Below are positions 47,383 to 59,500 of a stretch of DNA of 64,000 nt, piece after piece. Source of the stretch: Entophlyctis helioformis (Eukaryota; Chytridiomycota; Chytridiomycetes; Chytridiales; Chytriomycetaceae); contig JAHLKH010000118.1 in assembly GCA_025526915.1 (NCBI GenBank), positions 1-64,000 on the forward strand, written 5' to 3'. Each line of letters opens with the position of its first letter. The first letter of the stretch is position 1. Under the pieces are notes generated by a model. The model saw only the letters and a list, made by a program, of their open reading frames with translations, did no database searches and was not told the DNA's origin. The position numbers and the translations under genes were made by a program.

Positions 47383-47527
47383 GCCCAATTCGCAATGTGG
47401 GGCAACGATTTCAATAACGAATCCATTGAAAATGATAGGTCGTTGTCGCAACGCTGCATTCACGATCGGCAGAAAGGGCCGCTTGGGTGGTTGCCCCAAA
47501 GGCAAGACCATCCCATCACAAGAGCAT

Positions 47528-50500
47528 TTATGCCAGAGATGCCAACGCAGCCGTGCCGCGCTTGACCCAAAACTCGTGGTCGTGCACGCCGGCTTTGAGC
47601 TCCATGGCAATGATAAACGACGGACGCTCTCTGGAGTCGGCGCAGAAAAGTTAGATACCACGCATTCCACGTCCGGCTTCCTGCGCACCCTGCTCACCTT
47701 GTTCCTGATCGCACGGGGAAATAGTAGAGAGGACAGATGTACACGCCCTTGTTCGGCTTCTTGCGTGCTTCGATGGGCCTGAACTGGATCGGGGGAAGCG
47801 GCGTGATCAGCTCCATCGACCGTGGCTCCTTGAGGCAGTTGTTCTTCTTGTCCCAACTGTCAATGCAATCCATGCACGGTAATCAGCATACGCGGCAGAT
47901 GATTTGGTCGATGCTCTCAGCAGTACCTTGCACCCTCCAGATACAAGCCGCGAATGTAGACCCCATCTTTGGCGCCTTGGTTGACAGGCTCATCTTCCTG
48001 CATTGGGGTGTATTCCCATGCCAGAATGTCCACTGGGACACTGTTCTTGCGCGCGGCCTTTTGGAGCACTGCGGTGAGGAACCCTGTTGGGAATGTGAAC
48101 GCGCCGAGCCAGAACTGGCGTGGCTCATTGCTGCTCAAGCATCACCAGCGAATCCAAACAATGCGTCAGTCACAATGGCTCTCGACAGTCTGCGCAACCA
48201 GTCGTTCATGCAATGTAACGCGTCTAGCTGCGCTTGTCTCACAATGCACACAGTTGACTTACCCTTTGGCCCACTCAGCAAAGTGCTCAATGCGCAGCAC
48301 AAGATCGCGAGTCCATGCAGCCAGCGGCTTGAGAGATGCATACGTTCTGCTCCACAGTGGCGGCACTTTTCCTTCAAAGATCGATCCAAACGTCTCTTCG
48401 AGCTCAGGCGACATCACAACGATTCCCTTGAGACCCTTCTGCAGATCCTCAAGCGAACGCCTGATTTTCTGGAGGAGATCGTTGTACCGCTTGAGCTCTT
48501 GCAGCAACACGACGTTGAAGGGGTTCATGTCGTGTCTGACCATTTGGTAGGTGGCCTCGTAGTCAATGTCGTCAGGCACGCGCTTCAAAATATCTGCGGC
48601 AACTGCAAGAACCTTGTCTTCGCGACTAGCACCGCCAACAACAGAAATCTGCGGCTGAAGGGACAGCAGTGTCTCGAGTATGTTGCCAGATTCACGGATC
48701 TGGCTAGCAATATCCGCATTGGCGTGCTGGCCAAAGACTTCGGGCTTGTCGACCGATGGAAGCGTGGTCACGTACTCGCGGAAGCTCACAAGGTCCTTGT
48801 TTTCCGGGATAAAGTACTGCGCCATCGACGAGAGGTGGTACTGTGGCGTTGTCAGGGCTTCTTCGTTTAGGAACTGATTGATGTAGCTCCGAAGAATGCG
48901 GCGATCCCAGTCGTCTGTCACGCGTCCGCCGTAGTTGGCCTCGGCAATCAGGTACTTGAGAGCGTCCCATGGTATCGCGTCGTATTCGTCCAACAGCACC
49001 ACCATCAGGTTCTCGCAAATGTCAAAGTCCGAGTCGTTGAAGTCGCACACGACATTCCAGCCGAGCGATTGAAACTTTTTGCGCTCAAGCAGGATGCTAT
49101 GGAAGAAGCAGAGCGAAAAGATGAGGGGCCGGTACACGTCCGTTTTGGTGCAGCGATGGAATGCTTCGTCGGTGATCACCGTGCTCAACAGACGCGTCAA
49201 GTTTGCTCTGAGCCCCTTTGGCGGCTCCGTTGTCATCTTGAGACCGACTTGCAAGATCGAGATCGGGAAGTTGGGGTGCGGGCTGCTCGACAGCCACAGC
49301 CTAAAGTCAGGGTGTGGATTCTCGCCTGGGATCGTTTCAATGATCTTGTCCAGCGTGGGCATCCATGAAATCGACAGGTGACAGTTGGCGAGGAACACCC
49401 AGTTGCCCTCGCGCAGACCATCTTGAATCATCCGTGTCGCCTTTGGAGCTTGTCCTTGGCCAAGCGAGAGATGGTTGAAGCGGTCACCCATGTTCTTCTT
49501 TTGCGCCAGCTGGAAGAGCGACGACGTGGGATCAACTCCAGGAGAAAGCACAAAGATGAGCGGCGTTTTGGGCGACGAGTCTGCCAGAATGTCAGAAATG
49601 TCCAGGATCGGCGGCTCGATAAACTTTTGCCCAAGGTTGTTGGCGACAAACGTCGATGCGCAAAAGATGACGCGGTCGGGCCGAAGAGACCGCACAACCA
49701 GCATTTTCTGTAGATCGTTGAGCTTGTTTTCCCAGTCTCCGGGCAGCGCAAGCTCGTCGGGCTCGCTGCTCATGAACCACGCCTTCCATTCGCGCTCCGA
49801 CTGCTCAATCGAACTGACAACGCCTGCAAGAGTCGCCAGGCCATCCAGCTCGGTCAGGTTGTCCCAAGCATCGTCCGTGATCCTATGTTTTGATCGAATA
49901 CGCGCAAAGCAGACAATCAAAGCATTGCGGTAAGCCAACCAGCCCTCCGCTATCTACAAACTGCTGCGGGAGGATCTAATACACACATAGGGGCCGTGCC
50001 ATATGAGCAGAAACATACCATTCAGAGCAGGGGTTGGGTGGCTGTGCGTCCTTGTCCAGAACTTGCCCGCCACGGAGCAAAAAGTCGTACTCTTCCTTGT
50101 TGAGCTTTCCGTTCGCCTCCATAATCTTGACCGTCATCTGGAACGCAAACAGCATCTTGTGCTTCTCAAACAACCCGCGACAAGTGTTCTTGTACACCGA
50201 GTACGTGTGGTAGTCATTGAGGGAGAGGATGCGCTCGTTGATGTCCTCGTACCTTTTGCTCTTGGCAATCGACTTTTCAAACAGCTCGACGTACGCATCA
50301 AGCGAAAACTGGTACATGGGATCCACCGACGCCAAGTCGTTCAGCACAAAGTACAGGATCGACGCCCTCTGTGCAGCCGGACGGTACGCCTCGCGTGCCG
50401 CGTCGATCCGCTTTTCGGTTTGCTCACTGACTACGAGCTGCTGAGTCACCTCCTCGGCAATCGACTTGGAGGACTGAAGCGTGTTGACAAGCTTTTCGTC

Positions 50501-53500
50501 GTCGAGCAGAGAGCCTTGTGCTGTGCTAAGCAGATGCAAAATCTCGTCCTCGAGCTCAATAAGCTTCTTCTTTGCTGCAGCGACACTCGACACAAGCGTG
50601 TTTTTCTGCTCCTCCAGCTCGGGCTTCTCGCGTCGCACAATAATGCCCAGCAGCTGATCTTCGAGACCCTTTTCCTTGACAGCAAAGTTGACAATGGTCG
50701 CCTTGGCAAACACTTCCGGCGAGTACTTGGGGTTTGCCAGCTTGGTGGTAATGTAGAAGCGGAACTCGGGATTGTACTCTACCTCTTTCTCGCCAAGCAT
50801 GATGATGAGCATCCCGCCTTTCTTGATAATTGACTTGTTGAGGATAGGGTCCAGTGCAGGATCGATGGTCTCAAGGATGCCTTGAAGGAGCACCGGCACG
50901 CCAAACTGCACTGCGCTTTCCAGCGTCCGCAAAAAGTCTGGCTGTTTCAAGTCGATGATCTTGAGGTCGCGCTTCTGCTCCATGTTCTTGATCCAGTTGT
51001 TGGCTTGTCCCTGCGGATCAATCATCAGTGGCCAACGCCGACCGCGCGTCACAATAATGCCGTTTTCGGCCGAGAAGGCGTCGCTCGGCAGACCCTGAAG
51101 ATTCCAGTCGCGGATCTCGACTGCCTTGCCAATAAACGCGTCAAACGAAAACTCGGGATTGAACGGGATCTCAAGGGCCTTGATTTGTGCGAGCCAGATG
51201 CCGTTGACGAGAGACTGGCGGTACACGGAGTTGAAGGGTCCGGCATACGACAGGAATGCCGCAGCGAGAAGGCAGTCTCCAGGAAGGTAGCGCATCGCTT
51301 CTTCGTACTTGCGGATGCTATTCTCCCATCGATCGCGCTCGCCAGAAAGTCCCGACACGAGTTTTTCGGCTCTTGACAGTTTGAGCTCTGTCTGCTCCGA
51401 GTCTTGCCTGAGCTTTTCCTTCAGCGACACCTTGTCGTCGTACTGATTCTTGAGCTCGACCAGCTTGTCTTGGATCTCTTGAAGCTTGGACTTGGCTTCT
51501 TTGAGCGTTTTCTGCTTCTTCTCGAGCGTTTCTTGAGCCGCACGCAGCTTTTCCTTCTTTGGCGCAACCTGGCGGAAAATGATGCCTGGTGCAGATATGA
51601 GCATCGCGTTGTGAGTCTGAGCATCAAGCTCCGATGGCAGTGCCGTTCAGGCTTGCGAATTCAAGGCCAACTTACCGTACGTCTCCATGGCACGCACCCA
51701 CATGCACAGAGACTTGGAGGCGCCAGAGACTCGCCCCACAATGTCGGGCTGGAAGTTTTCGTCGGAGCAATACTGCGAGATACGCTTCAGGATCTTGTCT
51801 GAAATGTTGTCCTTGTCAAAGTTGACGAGCTGCTTGATAAAGTACGGGTTTCCGAGCTGGCGCTTGGCTTCGTCCCACGTCGGCTCGCACTTTTTAAGCA
51901 CCATGACAGCTTCCATGACTTTTTCGACGAGCGGTGGAGGCTTGCCGTATGACCGGATTTCGTTGAGATCCTTCTTGTTGATGGCCTCTAGAGCCTTGAC
52001 GGCCGAATTGAGCGCAGGCATCGCAAGATCCAAATCTGCCTGGGCCGCTTCGGCGACAGCACGAACTTCCTCCTCTTCCACGCCAAGCTTTTCTGCTTTT
52101 GCCGTGACGCTTTTGGCCTGCTCGTCAGCCTCGCGCTTTTGCTGCACAATCACAACCAGGTAGTCCTCGCACTGCTTTTGGTACTGGGCCACCTGCTTCT
52201 TGGCGACTTCCAGCTCGACGGAAATCTGCTCGACGTTCTGGCGTGTGTCGTCCAACTTGCTGAGACCGTTCTTGAGCTTGAATGCGGCATCGCCAATCTC
52301 TTTTCGCTTTTCACGCAGCAGCTCGCGATACCCAGTCACAAGCTCGAGATAGTTGATGGGTGTTACGTAGTTGTAGCGCTTCAGCTCTGCAATCATCTTG
52401 ATAGAGGTGTCGACGACGGATGTGTGAACAGACACAAAGACCTGTGAAACGCCGCGCTTGATCTGGTCCGAGCCAAGGTCAACATCGCCCAGATACTTGA
52501 GTGCAACTTCCAGCAGCGCGTCCTCTGGCCATTCCGAGAACCAGTCGATGGTGGTACAGTTGATCAACGACGGAAACATGCGCAGTCGGTTACGGAATGC
52601 CTCGCCAACTGGACTCATGCCGAGAACCACATGGAGATTGCTGCGGACACGCTCAATGAACAGGTTCCAGAGAGCATCGCCGATCTCGTTTGTCTTGGTC
52701 GCCGCCTGAAGACTCTGCTTGATATCGCTCAGCTCGTCGGCAGCAAACAGGTTTGGCACCTGCCGTTCAACACGTAAACAGCCAATCGAGCCAATGTTGG
52801 AGCAGTATCAGCCAATGCCATCCCAATGATCTGAAGCAGAAAGGGATGCATAGAGTGCCAAAACTTGCCTCGCCGCTACTCAGGATATTGCTCAAGTCTT
52901 CAAGGAAGCTGTTGTTGATGATCTGCTGGTCAGTAAACAGGAACGTTGTCGGCTTGCTGTCAATGCCCGTTTGTCTGTATAGCTTCTTGAGGTCTTCGCG
53001 GAAGTCCGTGTGGCGGTAGTGCTTCGAGATCTTGATCTGAAACACGTTGCAGCCAACGACATAGGATGCCAGCCGGGTCAAGGATTGTCTGCCCGAGCCG
53101 CCGACGCCGATCAGAAGAACGTTGCCGCAGGGCTGGCGCAGGATTCTTGTGATACGGCAAATGTGTTCGATGGCGTCAAAGAAGAGCACAAGGTCGATCT
53201 GCACAAAGCCGGGCTCCATGTTATAGTCCATAAGCTTTTCCTCCATGAAACGTTTCAGCTTGTCCGTATCGGCAATCTCCTCGTACAAGAGATTATCTGT
53301 GTTGGGACTCATAAAATCTCCAAAGAGCGGCAGCCGTTTTTCGCCGCACAGTTGCTGAAGCGACGAGCTAAAGTGCGAGCCAAGCTTATCGTCGATCAGC
53401 TTCTTGAAAAACTCGCGGTCGGGCTTGTCCACGAGGCGGTCGTGGAAGACGCGAAGGAGCTCGTGCACCCAGAGCTTGGTGACCGTCTCGCGCGAGTCGT

Positions 53501-56500
53501 AGTATTCGCGATTGGCACGAAGCAGGCCCTGGAAGACTTTGGAAATGTCGCGCAGGTTGAACAGATAGTGCATCTTGGCCGGCGTTGGCAGGAGCTGCGC
53601 AACCACAGTGTGGTAAATTTCGATGGTGGCGTGTGTGATTATATCACCCAGTGGCTTGACGTCTTCTTCAAAGTCCTGCAACTTTTGGTTGATGATGGTG
53701 CCAAACACGCGCGTGATGGATTGCTCGTTGGGGAACGTCATGTTGAGCACATTGAAGCGTGCTTGGATGCGCGGACTGATTGGGTTGCGGCCACCGCCCG
53801 GCGGGCCCATAGCCGCAACCATCAGGATGTCGTTGAGGTACTTGAGCGTCTGCTTCTGGCGATCATAGCAGAATCCATAGTCCATCCAGTGCCGGATGAA
53901 CTCGAGAGGCGGCTGCGAACCAAAAGTGTCCTTCATCGGCATGTTGAAGTCGTCAATAAATGCCAATAGGTGCTTGCCGCCCACTGGAACAAACACGTTC
54001 TTGGTGCGCTTCTCCAGCTTGCCCTCGATGATGTTTTGCACTCCGCCCGACGACGTTTGCGCAGATGTGTTGATGACAAGAATGTTGAAGCCAATGTCTT
54101 GAGAAAAGATGACGTTCTGGACGAGTGATGTCTTGCCCGTGCCAACGTCACCAACGAGCAGAACGGGATTGCGCTTCGAAATGAGCGACCGCAAAATGAA
54201 CTCGTTGCGGACCGTGTCAATGGTCGGCACAAAGATCTTGTAAAACGGCACGTTTGGAGCATATCGCCATCCGCTTGGCAGCTTATCTTCCCACGGAGTC
54301 CAGCCTTTTGTTTGCTTGTCGACATAGTACTCAAAGATGGTGTCTTTGCTTGGGAACTGGCCTTCGATCTCGCGAAGGAATGAGTCAAACTTGTGCCGAC
54401 TCTCTTCAGTAAGCGACCCGCCGAGAGCCCAGATAACCGAAAATAGAAACCAAAGCTCGACCATGCGTCCGTGCGTGTCGGGCTCGTCTGGATTGACGCC
54501 GTTTTCTGCAATAATCACATGGCATTCAAGCCCCATCAAGGCAGTGTGGTTAGAAGTCACATCCTTTGCATGTAAACCAAAGACACCGTTGCAAACCGAG
54601 GTCGATGGGCGTGCGTGCTTACCAAGGGTAGCAACCGAGTCAAACAGCCGACAGAACGACCTGATAGCGCTTGCTTCTGGTACAGGGACGAGTTCTGCGC
54701 ACGTGCGTCTGAATTCGAGGGTTTGGGCAATGTACTTGTCGATCAACCGACGAATAATGTCAATGGACTGCTTGTCGTCGCGCGTTACAATCCAAGACTC
54801 GACAAATGGTTTCCATCCAAGATCCTTGTAGTCCATGTAGATCATTCCGCAGCGGCTGACAGTCGCAGGAGAAGCGGTCGACAGATTCTCGACTTCAAAC
54901 AGGAGCGAGACTTGCTCAGGCAGAGCTATGCGCTCGCCGTTAATCAGCGTCAGAACCTTGTTGTCGTCCAGCACAGTGTTGCCAACGACGACTGGCCGCG
55001 ATGCTGCAAGGACCGTGCCGTCTGGCGCAGTTTCCTGCACGCGACGGAACACGATGAGGTTCTGCTTCGTGGGCACCGTCACGCACCACACGGTGCCGCT
55101 CCATGTCCTGGTTGTGCACTCGTCGCGGACGTGAAGCTGCGGCTGCGCGTCTTGCGGCTTGTCGCTGAACCACACCTTCCAGTGGAGTGCTGATGCAGCA
55201 ATGGGCACTGCGCACTGCTTGATGCCGTCCTGGTTATCGCCAGATTGTGACTGCAGCTCAAAGTGTGTCGAGAAGCCAGCGAGCAGCAGCACGCGAGTAA
55301 GCTCGTCACGGAATCTCGCAGACGACGTGCCGATGCAGTCGTCGCTCTCTTGACGGCGGTTGTCATTGGCATTGCAGCCTGCAGCGTGTGATCCGTCGGC
55401 GCACTTGAGACCGCGAACAATGGCCCGGAGCGCATCGCCGCTCAGATGGCGATGCACCCAGTACCAGAACCAATCGACAGACTTGACGTCCTCTGCAGCC
55501 GGAGGCGACGGCTCAGACATGGACGTGTCATGCAGACGCGCAATCGTCGCCAACACATCAACGCGTCTGGCTTTGCACGGAGCATCTGCACTAGGCTCAG
55601 ATGCAACACGCTTGGCTGGAGGACGCTGCTGAGAAGACTCTGGCGGCTTGTTCTCTGCGTCCTTGGCAAGGTGCGGTGGACCGCGAAGCAGCAGATCAGA
55701 CAGTTGCTGCTCGACACTCTCTGCCGGCACCACTGGTCTGTACCGTCCGAGCGGAACACCACTGCCACGCATCAGTGCTCCCTCCAGTGCAGCGACTTCG
55801 CACCAATAGCCCTTGTACTTGTGGCCGTACTGGCGAGCAAAGTAGCTCCACCAGCAACGCGCAGTGATGGTGAACGAGCACTGGCCGCTGGAACGTGCCG
55901 CGGACTTGAAGTAGCCATCGCATTCGGTCATATCCCGGTCTGCCAGTGGAGCATCTTTGAGCTTCTGCAGTCCAACGGCAGCGAGAAGTCCTTCGAGGTA
56001 TGCACAGTCGCGAGGCTTGGCCACAGCAAAGCATACACCACGTTGGGAAGAGCCGAGATGGCCATTGCCGAGCCAGTAGCCGTACAGCTCGAGGAACGCG
56101 TACGCCTGCTCTGCCGTCTTGAGACCAAGCGCATCCATGAATGGCAACGACAGCAGATCGTCCTGCGCCGGCATGAATCCGAGCTCGGCATTGGTGCGCA
56201 GCTGTGCCACCGTGCTCTCGTCCTGCTCTCCGGCTGCGACAACCTCGTCTGCGCGGAGGATGCGGTATGCAGGCGGGCTGTCGACATCGGTGCGCCACTT
56301 CCGCTGGCCGCTGGTGCTTTGGCGGGTTGGTGCAACCATGGCGTACATGCGGTGGTTGGCGGTTGGACTGAGATCCACGTTGTTGCACACAGTTCGGCTT
56401 CCTAGACGCGAATCCTTGTGCACAGCCGCTCTGCCCTTGAAGTCAACAAGCGTGTGACGGCCCGTCTTGATCGTCAACTTGTCCTTTGTGATGGCGTGGT

Positions 56501-59500
56501 ACTCCAGACGACCGTCCACGTAGCAGGCAATCTCGAGTGTGTCGTGCTGCTTAAAGTGGCGCTGCACTTCGGCGAGCGTCATGAAGCCCTCTGCAGTCAA
56601 GACTTCATGGTCGGTTGCCGGGAAGCAGTTCATCGACTCGATCCAAAGTGTATCCACAGGGCCATCAAGCACAATCCACTTTTGGTCCTTGCGCTCATCT
56701 GCACACGCTGTCCTCATCACGCTCGACAGGACGCCATCGGCCCACTCGTTTGTGTTGATGTTGAACTCGCCATACAACTCTGCCAGCGACAACGCTTTCG
56801 GGTTGACAGCGTATGTCTTGGCGGGAACAAACCGGTCGGCAGCTGTCTTGGAAAGCCGCGCAAACGTCCCCTGCAAAACCTTCCATACAGTCGTTTTGCC
56901 TGACCCCGTCTCGCCAACAATCATGACTCCGTGGCGACTCGTCTTGGTCTCGTGCAGTTGGATTATCTTGGTGACCATGCCATCCACGGCCTGGATGTTG
57001 TTGGCCTTCATCTCGTCGAGCATTGCACCTTTGAGCTCGGCATAGTCTAGACTCGTGACTTCGACACCCGGGAACAGATCCGACAGAATGGCCATGAACA
57101 GTGGCACGTCCTCGGCCGTCAGCTTGGGGATGTTGTTGTCGCGCATCGACAGATAGAGAACAACGTCGTCAGGCACTGTGGAATCCATCCGCTTGCGTCC
57201 ACCAGCGCTGCGCAGAGCAGACGTCAACGCGCGGAGTCCAAAGTCGTAGTGGTCCTGCTTTGACAGCTGCTGGATGGCCAGTTTGTAAAGCGTGTCGACC
57301 TTTTTGGAGAGAATGCGAGTGTTGGAGAAGCCTTCGGCGAAAAGCATGATTTCGGCAATGAGCGCAGAGTCGGGCACCATCATCGACACGGGCCGGAACA
57401 AGGACTTGAGGTTGTCTGGAAGCTCGACGCGGCCAGCATATCCCTAATCATTGACGCAAGCGGTCACAGCAATGTCAGCATAGGATCCTCGACGCCATCA
57501 TATTGCAACAGTTCAACAGCAGGCTAGCTAGAACACGCAAACTGCGTTGCTGTAGGTCGTGCGCCAGTTACTTACTGGATTCATCGTGATGAAGATGCCG
57601 CAGGCTGTATTGAGCTTGATCTCGCGACCCTCGAACACAAAGACGCGCGCGTTGCGGGAAATGGCAGTCAGGATGCACGAGATTTGAAGTGCAACGACAC
57701 TCAGCACCTCGATGTCAATACGGTTGAACTCGTCAAAGCAGCCCCATGCGCCTGTCTGTGCAAGACCACTGAACATGCGGCCGATCGACTTATAGTCGAG
57801 AGCCTCGGAGCAGTTTTGCACAATGACGTATTTCCCCAGTGCTTTTCCGAGATCCTTGACCGTTTCCGTCTTCCCCGTTCCGGCAGGGCCCTGCGGGCTT
57901 CCTCCACGGAACAGGTGGAGTGCCGTCGTCAGCGTCATGTAGCAGCGATCTGTGAGCGGTGTGATGACGAGACGATTGTTGCTCAGAAACTCGAAGCCGT
58001 AGCGGAAATGGGTGTTGATCTGACGGATATAGCAGTCCTCGTCGTCCTTGGCTTCCTTTTCCCAGTAGAACCGCAGCTGACTGAGCCAATCAAAGGCATT
58101 GACACCCGAGCAGTTGGATTTGACCATGCGGTCGATCACATCGCGAGAATGGACCTCAATGGTGATCAGAGCAATGAGCTTCTTGCGGTCAACCTTGCCA
58201 AGCGGGCTGCGCACAAGATCTGCCAATTTCTTGAGGCTGGATATCTGCTTCTTCTTGAGACCTTTGAGGGCACTTTTCTCGCCCTTTTCGACCTCCTGGA
58301 GAGACTTTGTGCAGTCTGCCGTCCATGTGATGAGACCAGACGTAATCAGAAGCATGCCTGGCCAGTCCTTGAGCCACTTGTCACGCTTTGCCTTTTTCAG
58401 ATTGGCGAGACAGCCAGAGAGCTGTTTTCGGAGCGTGACGCGCATCATTGCCTCAATGTCCAACAGCCAGAGCTCCACGGGGCCTTTCCCAACACAACGT
58501 TTGTGCGTGGAAGATTGTCAGCCAGTGTAAAGAGCAGAACGGAAAAGAAAGATTCACGAAGCATCGTCAGAGGCAGGTTAGATGAATGATGAATCATGGA
58601 CAGAGAATACCCATACAATCCACCCATACACCAGCACGCTGATGCAACATGACTTCCAGACGGCCGGTCTTACCTTCAACGGCGACAGGTGTCGAGAAGG
58701 GAACGTATTCTCCCTCTCCAGAGTGCATTCCCAGTGCTTCGTTGTGGCGGCGGCCATCTGTGCCGGCCATGGCAAGCTCAAGCTTGTTGATATTGTCAAA
58801 GCATTTCTTGAGATGCGGTTGCACTGAGTTGGGGTCCTTGGCCTGGCCGAGGATCTCGAGAAGGTCGTCATTGGACAGAAAGTAGAAGCGCGGGAATGCC
58901 TGACGCTTTGTTTCTAGGTACATGTCGAGCGATTTCTGGATCTTTTCGAGTTGCAAATTCATGTCCGTGAGCGTCTCCATCATGCCTGGAATGTGGGTCG
59001 CTCGGAGCGCGTTTCGGTCAGAGAGGATTTGCGCGAGAATCTTGGCCCACGAGGCATTCACGCTGTCAAACACCGCCGACTCTTTGGGGAGCTGCTTGCG
59101 AATGTCCTCTGTGCCGACAAAGATGTTCTCCAGATACATCCACTGCCGCTGCACAAGCAGAAGGAGCTCGACCACCTCGACAATGTGCGAGAGTGTCCGC
59201 TCCCAATGGTCGACTTGGGCCTCAAACGCCAAGAAGAATTTGGATGCCTTCATGGACGACAGCGTGACCTGGTTGTCTTCGAGTTGCTCAAACAGCGAAT
59301 CCGTGCTGCGGATCTTGTAGTAGCCCTTCTCTTCCTTGTACGCGACAATGTCCAACTCGAGGGTTAGCCATGCCTCCTTGATCGTTTCAAGGCCTTGCTC
59401 GATCGACAGCTCCTTTGATGCGGCAGTCGAGAGCGTCGAGATTGTTTCCGTATGCTGGTCGAGCCCGAGGTCAAGGATCTTGTCTAGTGTAAAGTCTGCG

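Noticed and set aside
53010..53969. Long forward-strand ORF (319 codons) inside the dynein locus, and similar ones at 50003-50833, 47737-48870 and 55446-56405
   Set aside because: They mirror the codon structure of the real reverse-strand gene, match no family and cross its exons; typical antisense shadows in GC-rich coding DNA.
54978..56627. The dynein insertion as an unspliced intron or as a normal DNAH2 loop
   Set aside because: Its ends are not GT-AG, the frame is open for 550 codons, and the Cys start, TxxH block, endonuclease motifs and Asn-Thr junction fit an intein; DNAH2 relatives have nothing at this site.
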